A stretch of DNA of 64,000 nt from Nocardia sp. alder85J (GCF_020176955.2 NZ_JAIUCZ020000001.1:558001-622000); one strand, 5' to 3'; counted from the first letter of the stretch, positions 9,800 through 20,875 are shown. Made by a program: numbers and translations. Notes: generated by a model from the sequence alone, not told the origin.

Positions 9800-10258
9800 C
9801 TACCCGCCGATCGCCCGTTCGAAGGTGAGCATCGGTGAATCGGGCCCGTTGTAGTCGGTGACCGGGCCGCGGACGGTGAAGCCGAGGGCCCGGTGGAAGG
9901 CGGCCGAGCCCTGGTTTCCGGGTGAGGTGATCGCGCAGACCCGGCGGCGGTCGTCGGCGATCGCCGCGCTGATGAACCGGTCGTAGAGCGTGCGGGCCAG
10001 TCCGGTGCCGCGCCGATCCGGATGTACGCCGACGAAGTGGATGTACGCGGTGCCGGCCTCCGTGGGGGACAGGAAGCCGATGAGGAAGCCCGCGAGATCG
10101 GATCCGGATTCGGCGATCAGGCTGGTGGCCGCGAAGTGGTCCAGGAACAACCGGGGGAGGATCGGGGCGACCGAGCGCCCCCACCAGTCGTCGACCACGG
10201 TGATGATGGCGTCGTAATCCGCGGGAATCGCGGTGCGGATCGTCGGTTCCGGCGGCAC
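9800..10258 (-). CDS. GNAT-family N-acetyltransferase
   Basis: A protein of about 152 residues with the GNAT fold. The acetyl-CoA binding motif A is visible as VGVHPDRRGTGLARTLYDRF, preceded by the beta-4 strand AYIHF, and the C-terminal motif B as GSAAFHRALGFTVRG. The substrate is unknown. GTG 10258 is chosen because it gives the usual short lead into IRTAIPADYDAI. A GTG at 10351 would add 31 residues and would place a perfect 16-base palindrome (10323-10338) inside the gene. It is divergent from the PadR regulator at 10435. Confidence 0.8.
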   Translation of the reverse strand: MPPEPTIRTAIPADYDAIITVVDDWWGRSVAPILPRLFLDHFAATSLIAESGSDLAGFLIGFLSPTEAGTAYIHFVGVHPDRRGTGLARTLYDRFISAAIADDRRRVCAITSPGNQGSAAFHRALGFTVRGPVTDYNGPDSPMLTFERAIGG

Positions 10259-10322
10259 CGGATCATTCTGCCCGACGGGCTTCGGCCGGTCGGAGCCCGG
10301 ATCGAAGCTGCTGGGAAAACCG

Positions 10323-10338
10323 CGAACCGATCGGTTCG
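10323..10338. promoter_or_regulatory. Perfect 16-base palindrome upstream of the acetyltransferase
   Basis: CGAACCGATCGGTTCG is a perfect palindrome without spacer. It lies 65 bases upstream of the preferred acetyltransferase start and resembles the operators of dimeric TetR-type repressors. No matching regulator is identified, since the neighbouring PadR gene has its own different palindrome. Confidence 0.4.
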
Positions 10339-10376
10339 TGTCATGGATCACTTCGAATACACCCTTGCAGTAGATG

Positions 10377-10398
10377 CATTGTCGATATATCGTCGATG
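10377..10398. promoter_or_regulatory. Palindromic operator in front of padR
   Basis: A 22-base imperfect palindrome with a perfect CGATATATCG core and matching flanks (CAT...ATG), 18 of 22 positions symmetric. It lies 36 bases upstream of the PadR start and in the shared region with the divergent acetyltransferase gene. AT-rich dyads of this kind are typical PadR operators, so autoregulation and possible control of both genes is a reasonable inference. Confidence 0.62.
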
Positions 10399-10434
10399 AA
10401 GTAATCGTAAGTACAAAGCCTCAGGAGGCACACC

Positions 10435-11079
10435 ATGGAAGACATGGGAAACAAGAGCATTCGTGGTCGCGGGCGTGGTCCGCGACCGGGCGGGCGGGAG
10501 CACTTCCGCCGGCATCCGCGGGATCCCCGCGGTTTCGGTGGCCCGTTCGGGCCGGATTTCGGGCCCGGGTTCGGTCCGGGTGGCGGGCACTTCGGTCGCG
10601 GTCGCGGCCGCGGTGGCCGGGGGCGGCGCGGTGATGTCCGCGCGGCCATCCTGCTGCTGCTCCAGGAGCGTCCGATGCACGGATACGAGCTGATCCAGCA
10701 GATCCGTGAGCGCAGTGACGATGTCTGGCGGCCGAGCCCCGGCTCGATCTACCCGGCGCTGTCCCAGCTCGAGGACGAGGGTCTGGTGATCATCGACAAG
10801 GTGGCCGGGCGCAAGACCGCCAAGCTCACCGAGGAGGGCGTCACCTACCTCCAGGACAATCGTGAGGACCTCGGTGATCCGTGGCAGGACGTCCGGGCCG
10901 GAGTCGGTGATCAGACGCTGGACCTGCGTGGACAGGTGCATCAGCTGATGGGTGCGGTCGCGCAGGTGGCGCGGGCCGGTTCGCCGGAGCAGGCGGCCAA
11001 GGCGGCCGAGGTGCTCACCGAGGCGCGCCGATCGCTCTACCGGATCCTCGCCGACGACGTCACCGATCAACAGTCGTGA
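10435..11079 (+). CDS. PadR-family transcriptional regulator with a Gly/Arg-rich N-terminal tail
   Basis: A 214-residue regulator. Residues 1-66 are a Gly/Arg/Pro/Phe-rich tail (repeated RGRG, FGPGFGPGG). The PadR winged helix follows at about 67-140 with AAILLLLQERPMHGYELIQQI, then PSPGSIYPALSQLEDEGLV and the wing AGRKTAKLTEEG. The C-terminal helices (about 155-214) would form the dimer interface. A CAGGAGG ribosome binding site precedes ATG 10435, and a palindromic operator lies at 10377-10398. Gly/His/Phe-rich extensions before the PadR domain are common in actinobacterial members. The target beyond itself is unknown. Confidence 0.9.
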   Translation: MEDMGNKSIRGRGRGPRPGGREHFRRHPRDPRGFGGPFGPDFGPGFGPGGGHFGRGRGRGGRGRRGDVRAAILLLLQERPMHGYELIQQIRERSDDVWRPSPGSIYPALSQLEDEGLVIIDKVAGRKTAKLTEEGVTYLQDNREDLGDPWQDVRAGVGDQTLDLRGQVHQLMGAVAQVARAGSPEQAAKAAEVLTEARRSLYRILADDVTDQQS

Positions 11080-11115
11080 CGAAATGCCGTGTCCCAGCGC
11101 TGATTTGCTGGGGGG

Positions 11116-12201
11116 ATGCGCGATGATCGGGAGATGCCACAAATACGGGGGCGGTGTCACCGGTACCGATCACAACGATGGATCGCGGTCGCGATTGCGC
11201 TGATCTGCGCACTACAGTTCGGTAGCGCGGTCGCGACCGCGGATCCGGGTGGATCCGACGACTATCGCGCGCCCGTGGTCCCGGCCGAACCCGGCCCGCC
11301 GCAGACCGAACATCTCGGCGCGGCCCGCTACCTGGCCGGCCATCGGAACGTGACGCCGCAGGGCACCAACAACTTTCACTGCACGCCGAGCGCCGCACAC
11401 CCGAATCCCGTGGTGCTGGCGCACGGCACCGGATCCTCCGCCTATTCCGACTGGGCCGCGATCGGCCCGGAACTGGCCGGCGCCGGATTCTGCGTCTTCG
11501 CCCTGAATTACGGCAGCGAATCCGATGACACCGATTTCGGCAGCGCCGACATCCACCTCTCGGCCCGGCAACTGGCCGCCTTCGTCGGCGACGTGCTCAC
11601 GGCGACCGGCGCGAAACAGGTGGATCTGGTCGGATTCTCGCAGGGCGCCGTCGTCACCCGGTACTACGTGAACAAACTCGGCGGCGCGGCGCGGGTGCGG
11701 CAGTGGGTCGGGCTGGCCTCGCCCACCTACGGCGGCACCCTCTGGGGTCTGGTCCCCGTGGCGAATGCCGTGCCGCCGCTGTGGTGGGTGGTGGCGCAGT
11801 TCACCTCCACCGCGGTCATCCAGCAGGCCGACGGATCGCCGTTCATGCAGGAGCTGAACGCCGGTGGCGACACCGTGGCGGGTGTGCGATACACCACCAT
11901 CGGCAGCCGCGTCGACGAGATGATCCAGCCGTTCGAGAACATCGCCCTGCGTGGGCCCGGCGCCGAGAACATCGTGCTGCAGGATCGCTGCCCGGTCGAC
12001 CTGACCGGGCACTTCCATCTGGTCTACGACCCGTATGTGCAGCAGTTGCTGATCAATACGCTCGATCCCGCGCACGCCCGGGAGCCGGACTGCGTGGTCG
12101 TTCCGCTCGGAACCGGCATTCCCGATGCCATCGTCGGCGCGCATTGGCCCGCGTCCGGTTCGGGAGCTGGTGAGACGGGGTCGTCCGGACCCGTAAAATG
12201 A
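11116..12201 (+). CDS. Secreted triacylglycerol lipase / esterase (class 2 lipase family)
   Basis: An alpha/beta hydrolase of 361 residues predicted to be exported: a basic N-terminus is followed by a hydrophobic segment (about residues 22-41) ending in an ATA-D cleavage-like site. The oxyanion region is VVLAHGTGSSAYSDW and the nucleophile elbow is GFSQG with Ser175. Late in the protein, the segment TGHFHLVYDP probably carries the catalytic His. The family hydrolyses fatty-acid esters outside the cell. ATG 11134 is an alternative start that keeps the signal peptide. It ends at 12201 just before def, though the def start is probably 33 bases further on. Confidence 0.85.
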   Translation: MRDDREMPQIRGRCHRYRSQRWIAVAIALICALQFGSAVATADPGGSDDYRAPVVPAEPGPPQTEHLGAARYLAGHRNVTPQGTNNFHCTPSAAHPNPVVLAHGTGSSAYSDWAAIGPELAGAGFCVFALNYGSESDDTDFGSADIHLSARQLAAFVGDVLTATGAKQVDLVGFSQGAVVTRYYVNKLGGAARVRQWVGLASPTYGGTLWGLVPVANAVPPLWWVVAQFTSTAVIQQADGSPFMQELNAGGDTVAGVRYTTIGSRVDEMIQPFENIALRGPGAENIVLQDRCPVDLTGHFHLVYDPYVQQLLINTLDPAHAREPDCVVVPLGTGIPDAIVGAHWPASGSGAGETGSSGPVK

Positions 12202-12233
12202 ATGGAATTGTTCGTTCGTCCGGGGAGACCGCC

Positions 12234-12824
12234 GTGACCATCCAGCCCGTTCGCCTGTTCGGCGATCCCGTTCTGCGTGCGCGTGCCGACGAGGTCGGCA
12301 CGTTCGATCGGGAGTTGCGCCAGCTGGTCGGCGATCTCACCGACACCATGCACGGCAGCGGCGGTGTCGGTATGGCGGCGCCGCAGATCGGTGTCGGCCT
12401 GCGCGTGTTCGTGTACGACACCCGCCGCGACGGCCGCTCGAACACCCCCGGTGCGGCCGGTGCGCTGGTCAACCCCACCTTCGAGGTGATCGGCGAGGAG
12501 GAGCAGACCGGCCCTGAGGGCTGCCTGTCGATTCCCGGCCTGCGCTACGACGTCACGCGCGCGTTGAAGGTGGTCGCGCGTGGGCACGACGCCGACGGCG
12601 AACCGGTCGAATTCGAGGCGTCCGACCTGCTGGCCCGCTGTGTGCAGCACGAGACCGACCACCTCGACGGGGTGCTGTACATCCAGCGACTCGATCAGGC
12701 CAGTCGCAAGGACGCGATGCGCGCGGTCCGGGAATCGTCCTGGTTCGCTGCCGGTAAGACCGTGATGTCGGCCGCCGAGGTGGCGGCCACCCGTGAGGCC
12801 GCGCTCCCGGGCCGGGGCCGCTGA
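12234..12824 (+). CDS. def: Peptide deformylase
   Basis: Removes the formyl group from the initiator methionine of new proteins. All three metal/catalytic motifs are present: [10 protein letters not shown] (motif 1), EGCLSIPG (motif 2, Cys ligand) and QHETDHLDG (motif 3, HExxH). The GTG start at 12234 has GGGGAG at 12221-12226. The frame can also begin at ATG 12198, overlapping the lipase stop by 4 bases, giving 12 extra unconserved residues. The stop overlaps the fmt start (TGATG), so deformylase and formyltransferase are translationally coupled, a sensible pairing of enzymes acting on the same formyl group. Confidence 0.95.
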   Translation: MTIQPVRLFGDPVLRARADEVGTFDRELRQLVGDLTDTMHGSGGVGMAAPQIGVGLRVFVYDTRRDGRSNTPGAAGALVNPTFEVIGEEEQTGPEGCLSIPGLRYDVTRALKVVARGHDADGEPVEFEASDLLARCVQHETDHLDGVLYIQRLDQASRKDAMRAVRESSWFAAGKTVMSAAEVAATREAALPGRGR

Positions 12825-13747
12825 TGCGCTTGGTCTTCGCCGGCACCCCGGAACCCGCCGTCCCGTCGTTGCAGCGGCTGCTGGCCTCGTCCCGGCACGA
12901 GGTGGTGGCGGTCGTCACTCGTCCCGATGCGATCGCGGGCCGCGGCCGCAAGGTCACCCGCTCACCGGTCGGCACACTCGCCGACGAGCACGGCATCCCG
13001 GTCCTCACCCCGCAGAAACCGTCCGAACCGGAGTTCGTGGCAGCCCTCACCGCCCTGGCCCCGGACTGCTGCCCCGTGGTGGCCTACGGCGCACTGCTGC
13101 CGCAGCGACTGCTCGACATCCCGGTGTTCGGCTGGGTGAACCTGCATTTCTCGCTGCTGCCGGCCTGGCGTGGCGCGGCCCCGGTGCAGGCGGCCGTCCT
13201 CGCCGGCGACGAATTCACCGGCGCGGCGACCTTCCAGATCGAGAAGGGGCTCGACACCGGCCCGGTATTCGGCGTGGTCACCGAGAAGATCGCGGTCGGC
13301 GACACCGCGGGCGAACTGCTGGACCGGCTGGCCCGGTCCGGCGCACACCTGCTGGAATCCACCATGGACGGCATCGAAGACGGTGTGCTGCAACCGGTTC
13401 CGCAGAGCACCGACGGCGTGTCCTACGCCCCGAAGCTCGATGCCGAAACCGCCCACATCCGCTGGGACCAGCCGGCCCTGGCGATCGGCCGCCGCATCCG
13501 CGCGGTCACCCCCGCCCCCGGCGCCTGGACCGAGATCGACGGCAAGCGGCTCAAACTCGGCCCGGTGGAGCTGGTCGAGGAATCCCTGCCGGTCCGGACG
13601 ATCGAGATACGCAAGTCCGGCGTCTACATCGGCACCGCCACCACCGCGATCCGCCTGGATCAGGTACAGCCCCAAGGCAAACGGATGATGCCCGCGCTCG
13701 ACTGGGCCCGCGGCGCCCGCCTGGAGCCGGGTGCGGTGGTCGCGTGA
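12824..13747 (+). CDS. fmt: Methionyl-tRNA formyltransferase
   Basis: Formylates Met-tRNA(fMet) using 10-formyltetrahydrofolate. The 307-residue protein has the N-terminal fold with FAGTPEPAV, the conserved [17 protein letters not shown] segment (with the active-site Asn/His/Asp positions around VNLHFSLLP) and [10 protein letters not shown]. The C-terminal OB-like tRNA-binding domain follows from about residue 205. It overlaps the def stop by one base and is followed by a GC-rich hairpin. Confidence 0.96.
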   Translation: MRLVFAGTPEPAVPSLQRLLASSRHEVVAVVTRPDAIAGRGRKVTRSPVGTLADEHGIPVLTPQKPSEPEFVAALTALAPDCCPVVAYGALLPQRLLDIPVFGWVNLHFSLLPAWRGAAPVQAAVLAGDEFTGAATFQIEKGLDTGPVFGVVTEKIAVGDTAGELLDRLARSGAHLLESTMDGIEDGVLQPVPQSTDGVSYAPKLDAETAHIRWDQPALAIGRRIRAVTPAPGAWTEIDGKRLKLGPVELVEESLPVRTIEIRKSGVYIGTATTAIRLDQVQPQGKRMMPALDWARGARLEPGAVVA

Positions 13748-13757
13748 TGTTCCCGCA

Positions 13758-13777
13758 CCGGGGCTGTCCGGCCCCGG
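13758..13777 (+). terminator. Hairpin after fmt
   Basis: Seven-base perfect arms CCGGGGC / GCCCCGG with loop TGTCCG, 10 bases after the fmt stop. There is no clear T-run, as is usual in high-GC actinobacteria, so termination is inferred from position. Confidence 0.5.
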
Positions 13778-13945
13778 CCGGGACCGCGTCCGTGCGGCGG
13801 CGCTGTGGCGCGACGACATCCGCGCCTCCGGACCGCATGATCCCACCAGCCGAAAATGCAAGTGGCACAACGTTTCAGAGGCACAGTTCAGCGATTCTCA
13901 TGGCGTGGCGCCGACGACCGGGAGGTCCGGAATGTTCGTAAGCGA

Positions 13946-16105
13946 GTGCTCGTGAATTCCGGTGGCGAGGAATTCGATGCCGATGAACGCGGCACGCGGC
14001 GTGCCGGAGGGCAGGCGCCTTCGGTGTCCTCGGTGCGAGGAGCCGGGAAGGCCGGGCGGCCGGACACGGCAGCGGGTCGGCGAGATACAGCGGGCACCGC
14101 GAGAACGACCGATCGGCGAGCTTCCGGTAGCGCCGACGGTGGTCGCGATCGACGGGATACGAATGCTGCCGGCCGGCGAGACGCGAGTACTGCCCGTGTG
14201 ACCGGTCGACGGGACCCACGGGGTGACGACGGCGGTACCGCTCGGCGCGAACCGTCTCGGGCGAACGGCGGTCCTGACGGTGGTACTCGACGCAGGGACA
14301 CCGGTGGTGCCGGTCGTGGCGACGGCGCTCGCGTGGCCGGTGGCGCCGGTCGGCGAGATACCGATGGCTCTGGTGCCGGGCGTCGGCAGGAAACCGGCGG
14401 TGCCGGTCGGCGGGACACGGGTACCGGGAGTGCAGCCGATCGCCGTGGCACTGGAGGCTCCCGGAGCGGTGGCGGTCCGGGGGCCGCCGGTGATGCCGGC
14501 CGCCGAGACGGCGATCGTGCAGTCGGCGGTGCCGGTCGGCGTGATGGAGGACATGCCCGCGGCAGCAACGGTCGCGACGATGCCGCGGATACCGGGCCCG
14601 GTCGGCGTGATGCGGGCGCGGGTGATGCCGGCGGTCGGCGTGACGTGCGGGGCGCCGGGAGTGGCGGCCGTGGTTCCGGCCGGCGCGACGCCGCGGGAAC
14701 CGGGGCCGGTCGGCGGGATTCGGCGGGGGCCGGAGGGGGCTCGGGTCGGCGGCAGCATGGTGGGCGGTCGGGGTCGGTGGATGCGCCGCGTGAGGTGGCG
14801 CGGGACGTGTTGCGGGCGGTGCGGGAGCGCGATGCGTACGCGAATCTCGTTCTGCCGGTGCTGATTCGGGAACAGCGGCTGGCGGGGCGGGATGCGGCGT
14901 TCGCGACCGAGTTGGCGTACGGGGCCTGCCGTTCGCTGGGGCTGCTGGATGCGGTGATCGCGGATTGCGCGGGGCGGCCGGTCGGTGAGATCGACGGGCC
15001 GTTGCTGGACGTGTTGCGGCTGGGCGTCTATCAGCTGCTGCGGACCCGGGTCGGGGCGCATGCCGCGGTGGACACCTCCGTGGACCTGGCACGGACCGAA
15101 TCCGGCCCCGGCAAGGCGGGTTTCGTGAATGCCGTGCTGCGGCGAGCGGCGGAACGCTCCACCGACGAGTGGGTGGAGCGGCTGGCTCCCCGAGATCCGG
15201 TGGGCCGGTTGGCTTTCGAATACGCGCATCCCACCTGGATCGCACAGGCCTTCGCCGACGCGCTCGGCGGGCGCGCCGGAGAACTCGGCGATCTGCTGGC
15301 CGCCGACGACGAGCGGCCGCTCGTTCATCTGGTGGCCCGGCCCGGTGACATCACCGCCGAGGAATTGGCGCTGGTCAGTGGCGGCGACGAGGGACGATGG
15401 TCGCCGTATGCGGTGTACCTCGACGGTGGCGACCCGGGCAAACTGGAACCGGTGCGCGACGGTATGGCCGCGGTGCAGGACGAGGGCAGCCAGTTGGTGG
15501 CGCTGGCCCTGACCCGGGCCCCACTGCTGGGCGCCGACACCGGCCGCTGGCTGGACCTGTGCGCGGGCCCCGGTGGCAAGGCCGCGCTGCTCGGCGCCCT
15601 GGCCGGTATCGACGGCTTCCACATCGACGCCGTCGAACCGGCGGAACACCGCGCCGAACTGGTCCGGAAGTCGACCCGCGACTTGCCGGTGACGGTGCGC
15701 GTCGCGGACGGACGCGACAGCGGCCTCACCCCCGGCTACGACCGGATCCTGGTCGACGCCCCGTGCACCGGACTGGGCGCCCTGCGCCGCCGCCCGGAGG
15801 CCCGGTGGCGGCGAACCCCGGCGGATGTCCGCGATCTCACCGTGCTCCAGCGCGAACTGCTCACCGCCGCATGGGATCTGCTGCGACCGGGTGGCGTCGT
15901 CGTGTACTCGACCTGTTCCCCGCACCTGTCGGAAACCGTTGCCGTGGTTGCGGATACGATCCGCCGCACCGGCGCCGAACAACTCGACGCCCGTCCGCTG
16001 CTGCCCGGCGTCCCGGACCTCGGCGACGGCCCGGCCGCCCAACTCTGGCCGCACCGCCACGGCACCGACGCCATGTTCGTCGCCGTCCTCCGCAAACCGG
16101 AATAG
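13946..16105 (+). CDS. rsmB: 16S rRNA (cytosine-C5) methyltransferase RsmB with long arginine-rich N-terminal repeat tail
   Basis: Methylates a cytosine of 16S rRNA (C967 in E. coli). The NusB-like RNA-binding domain starts near residue 278 (APREVARDVLRAVRERDAYANLVLPVL), the same sequence with which mycobacterial homologues nearly begin. The methyltransferase domain has the SAM site DLCAGPGGK, then DAPCTGLGALRRRPEARW and STCSPHLSE carrying the two catalytic cysteines. Residues 1-277 are an unusual tail of about 15 degenerate GAGRRD-type units, rich in Gly, Arg, Asp and Ala. The true start is uncertain: GTG 13946 or 13952 are candidates, with GGAGG 22 bases further up, and the frame is open to 13856. 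Confidence 0.9.
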   Translation: MLVNSGGEEFDADERGTRRAGGQAPSVSSVRGAGKAGRPDTAAGRRDTAGTARTTDRRASGSADGGRDRRDTNAAGRRDASTARVTGRRDPRGDDGGTARREPSRANGGPDGGTRRRDTGGAGRGDGARVAGGAGRRDTDGSGAGRRQETGGAGRRDTGTGSAADRRGTGGSRSGGGPGAAGDAGRRDGDRAVGGAGRRDGGHARGSNGRDDAADTGPGRRDAGAGDAGGRRDVRGAGSGGRGSGRRDAAGTGAGRRDSAGAGGGSGRRQHGGRSGSVDAPREVARDVLRAVRERDAYANLVLPVLIREQRLAGRDAAFATELAYGACRSLGLLDAVIADCAGRPVGEIDGPLLDVLRLGVYQLLRTRVGAHAAVDTSVDLARTESGPGKAGFVNAVLRRAAERSTDEWVERLAPRDPVGRLAFEYAHPTWIAQAFADALGGRAGELGDLLAADDERPLVHLVARPGDITAEELALVSGGDEGRWSPYAVYLDGGDPGKLEPVRDGMAAVQDEGSQLVALALTRAPLLGADTGRWLDLCAGPGGKAALLGALAGIDGFHIDAVEPAEHRAELVRKSTRDLPVTVRVADGRDSGLTPGYDRILVDAPCTGLGALRRRPEARWRRTPADVRDLTVLQRELLTAAWDLLRPGGVVVYSTCSPHLSETVAVVADTIRRTGAEQLDARPLLPGVPDLGDGPAAQLWPHRHGTDAMFVAVLRKPE

Positions 16106-16258
16106 CCCTGGCCCGGACCACCCGCACTCACCGCCGCGGCGGGAAGGACGCGCGGCAACCCATCGGCAGAGTGTGCCGTGGATGGATCGTCCGGTGCTGT
16201 CGGCAGTGATCCTGCCGCCGGCACGGGAGTCGGCCTCCGATGTCGCCTGACGCGGTCG

Positions 16259-17287
16259 TCACCCGGCGGTCAGGACCGCGCCGACCAGGGCGAGGCCGGT
16301 CACCCAGGCTGTTGCGAGGGCGGCGAGGACGAGGGGGCGCGGGCCGACGCGGCGGAGTGCGGATATTCGCACGCCCGCGCCGAGAGCGAACATCGCGGCG
16401 GTGAGCAGGGCGGTTTGCACCGGCTTGGCCGCGGCGAGCAGAGGTGACGGCAGCACGCCGGTGGTGCGGAGCGCCGCGCAGGCGAGGAAGGCGACGACGA
16501 AGAGGGGGATCAGGGGGATGCGGCGGGCGTCGCCGTCGCGGCGGCGGGTCCGGCGGCCGATCACGGCGAGCACCGGGGCCAGCAGGATCACCCGGGCCAG
16601 CTTCACGATGACCGCGACCGTCAGCGCGCCACCACCGAGGGCGCTACCGGTCGCCACCACCTGCGCGACCTCGTGCACGGCGCCGCCCGCCCACACGCCG
16701 GCGGTGTGCGGTGCCAGGCCCAGAGCCCGGGAGGCCACCGGGAGCGCGGCGATCAGCAGCGTGCCGAACACCACCACCAGCGCGACCGTGGTGACCAGCT
16801 CCTCTTCGTCGGCATCGGTCACCTCGCCGACGGCGGCGGCCGCGGCGGCCCCGCAGATGGAGAAGCCGCAGGCGATCAGCAGCCGCTGTGTGCGGCCCAC
16901 CCCCAGTGCGCGGCCCATCAGCAGGGTGCCGCCGATGCCGGCGGCCACGATCGTCACCACCACCGCGAGCACCGCGGGCCCGAGCCCGAGCACATCCCCG
17001 AAGGTCACCTGCAAACCCAGCAACGCGACCCCGACGCGGAGCAGCCGTTTCGACGAGAAACGCAGACCGGGCTCCCAACCGACCGGCACCGCAACGGTAT
17101 TCGCCATCAGGACACCCAGCACGATGGCCACCGACAGCGGGCTGAGCATCGGCAGCAGGTGGTTCACCAGCAGGCCGGTCGCGGTGACCGCGGCGACCAC
17201 CGTCGATCCCGGTGCCAGTTCGCGGGCGCGTCGGAGGACGGTCGGCGGCGGCGGTGTGACGGCGGGGGTTTCGGTGGTGACGCTCAT
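16259..17287 (-). CDS. YeiH-family (UPF0324) membrane transporter, putative sulfate exporter
   Basis: A 342-residue integral membrane protein with about ten hydrophobic segments and the family hallmarks LLRVGVALLGLQVTFGDVLGLGP, CGFSICGAAAAAAV and WAGGAVHEVAQVVATGSALG. Related proteins have been proposed to export sulfite/sulfate or similar anions, but the substrate here is not shown. ATG 17287 is used, with GCGAGGG upstream. It is divergent from a LysR regulator with a 101-base shared region containing a 9-base inverted repeat. YeiH beside a LysR gene is also the arrangement in E. coli (yeiE-yeiH). Confidence 0.88.
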   Translation of the reverse strand: MSVTTETPAVTPPPPTVLRRARELAPGSTVVAAVTATGLLVNHLLPMLSPLSVAIVLGVLMANTVAVPVGWEPGLRFSSKRLLRVGVALLGLQVTFGDVLGLGPAVLAVVVTIVAAGIGGTLLMGRALGVGRTQRLLIACGFSICGAAAAAAVGEVTDADEEELVTTVALVVVFGTLLIAALPVASRALGLAPHTAGVWAGGAVHEVAQVVATGSALGGGALTVAVIVKLARVILLAPVLAVIGRRTRRRDGDARRIPLIPLFVVAFLACAALRTTGVLPSPLLAAAKPVQTALLTAAMFALGAGVRISALRRVGPRPLVLAALATAWVTGLALVGAVLTAG

Positions 17288-17355
17288 GGTTCGACCCTCG
17301 CCGGTGGCAACTGCTCGCGGTAGCCGCGGATTCGGCATCGAGACATATCACTGCG

Positions 17356-17379
17356 ATATGGGTTCCGGCCAACCCATAT
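17356..17379. promoter_or_regulatory. Inverted-repeat operator between yeiH-like gene and lysR
   Basis: Perfect 9-base arms ATATGGGTT (17356-17364) and AACCCATAT (17371-17379) with spacer CCGGCC. It is placed 10 bases before the LysR start and 69 bases before the transporter start. A dyad of this size in a divergent lysR promoter is a classical LysR-type binding site. Confidence 0.65.
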
Positions 17380-17388
17380 GATGTCGGC

Positions 17389-18306
17389 ATGACCCCCGAA
17401 CGTCCGGACCTCGCCGTCTTGGCGCTACTGGTCGCCATCGACGACCACGGCAGCCTCGGCGCCGCCGCGCGTACGGTGGGGATGGCGCAGCCGAACGCCA
17501 GCCGCGCGGTACGAGCGTGGGAGCAGCGGCTCGGCCTGCCGCTGGTGGAGCGGGGTCCGCGCGGGTCGACGATGTCCGCGGCCGGTCGGGTGGTGGTGCA
17601 CTGGGCGCGGCAGGTACTGGCCGATGTGGACCGGCTGCTGGACGCGGCGGCGGCGCTGCGCACCGATCAGGAGGCCGAGCTGACCGTCTTCGCGAGTATG
17701 ACCGTCGCCGAATGCCTGCTGCCCGGATGGCTGGGGGAGTTCCGCCGCCACCATCCGGATGTGCGGATCCATCTCCAGATGCGCAACTCGCGCGAGGTGT
17801 TCGAACGGCTCGCTACGGGGGAGTGCGATCTGGGATTCGTCGAAAGTCCCACCGTCCCCGCGCGACTGCACAGCGCCACGGTCGCCGGTGACCGGCTGGT
17901 GGTGATCGTCGATCCGGCACATCCGTGGGCCCGGCGGCGGCGCGCGCTCACCGTCGCGGAACTGGCGGCGACCCCGCTGGTGGTGCGCGAGCCGGGCTCC
18001 GGCACGCGCGGCACCCTGGATGTGGCCCTGGCCGAATATCCGCGCGCCGAACCGCTGCTGGAACTCGGCAGCGCCGCCGCCATCCGGACGAGTGTGCTGG
18101 CCGGTGTCGGTCCGGCCGTGGTCAGCAGTCTGGCCGTCGGCGATCAACTGGCGCGCGGGGAGCTGTGCGCGATCGCGGTCGAGGGGCTGGAACTGCCGCG
18201 CACCCTGCGCGCGGTCTGGCGTCCGCCGCGTCGATTGTCCGGTCCGGCAGGCGAATTGGTGGCGGAGATCGTGCGGGCGCGCCGGAGCGGGGACCGGCCG
18301 CGCTGA
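17389..18306 (+). CDS. LysR-family transcriptional regulator
   Basis: A 305-residue regulator. The N-terminal helix-turn-helix is visible at about residues 20-45 (SLGAAARTVGMAQPNASRAVRAWEQRLGLPLVER), followed by the linker helix and the effector-binding domain from about residue 90. The effector domain contains the usual GECDLGFVES segment. It is divergent from the YeiH-type transporter and probably controls it, since the shared promoter carries a perfect dyad. The likely effector is a small anion or sulfur metabolite if the parallel with YeiE holds, which is inference. Confidence 0.9.
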   Translation: MTPERPDLAVLALLVAIDDHGSLGAAARTVGMAQPNASRAVRAWEQRLGLPLVERGPRGSTMSAAGRVVVHWARQVLADVDRLLDAAAALRTDQEAELTVFASMTVAECLLPGWLGEFRRHHPDVRIHLQMRNSREVFERLATGECDLGFVESPTVPARLHSATVAGDRLVVIVDPAHPWARRRRALTVAELAATPLVVREPGSGTRGTLDVALAEYPRAEPLLELGSAAAIRTSVLAGVGPAVVSSLAVGDQLARGELCAIAVEGLELPRTLRAVWRPPRRLSGPAGELVAEIVRARRSGDRPR

Positions 18307-18335
18307 ATGTCGGTGGTGGTCGTTACGATCGCGGC

Positions 18336-18811
18336 ATGGACGACATCGCCCGCCATCCCACTGTTGTCGCGGTCACCGAGGCGCTGCGCGGCGCCGGTAT
18401 CGAACCGCGGGTGCGGGTCCTGCCGGAGACCGCGCCGACGGCCGCCGCCGCGGCCGAGCAACTGGGCTGCCCGGTAGCGGCCATCGCGAACAGCCTGATC
18501 TTCGAGGTGGACGGCGCGCCGCTGCTGGTGCTCACCAGCGGTGCGCACCGGGTCGACACCGGCAAGCTCGCGCAGCGGCTCGGAACCGGCGACATCGCCC
18601 GTGCCAAGCCCGCTTTCGTGCGTACGCACACCGGTCAGGCGATCGGCGGTGTCGCGCCCGTGGGTCATCCGGCGCCGATTCGCACGCTGGTCGACGAGAC
18701 CCTCGCCGGCCACCCGGAGGTCTGGGCCGCCGCCGGCCACCCGCACACCGTGTTCGCCACCACCTTCACGCAGCTGGTGGCGATGACGGGCGGGCAGCCG
18801 GTCGCCGTGAA

Positions 18812-18815
<4 letters not shown>
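18336..18815 (+). CDS. YbaK/EbsC-family aminoacyl-tRNA deacylase
   Basis: A 159-residue single-domain protein of the YbaK/ProX editing family, which hydrolyses mischarged aminoacyl-tRNAs such as Cys-tRNA(Pro) or Ala-tRNA(Pro). Conserved features are [22 protein letters not shown], the [16 protein letters not shown] segment with the family's lysine, and the glycine-rich [12 protein letters not shown] loop. ATG 18336 was chosen because the conserved fold starts shortly after; the frame extends upstream within lysR. Its stop overlaps the convergent nadE stop by 4 bases (CTAG). Confidence 0.88.

Positions 18816-20875
<2,060 letters not shown>

Noticed and set aside
9481..9828. 115-codon frame overlapping the small CPSC protein
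   Set aside because: It becomes glycine/arginine-rich like a shadow frame and lacks conserved motifs; the other frame has ordered cysteine pairs.
14223..14864. 213-codon alternative frame inside the RsmB repeat tail
   Set aside because: It is a by-product of the GC-rich repeat and contains only Val/Pro/Gly/Ala low complexity; the RsmB frame continues into a real enzyme.
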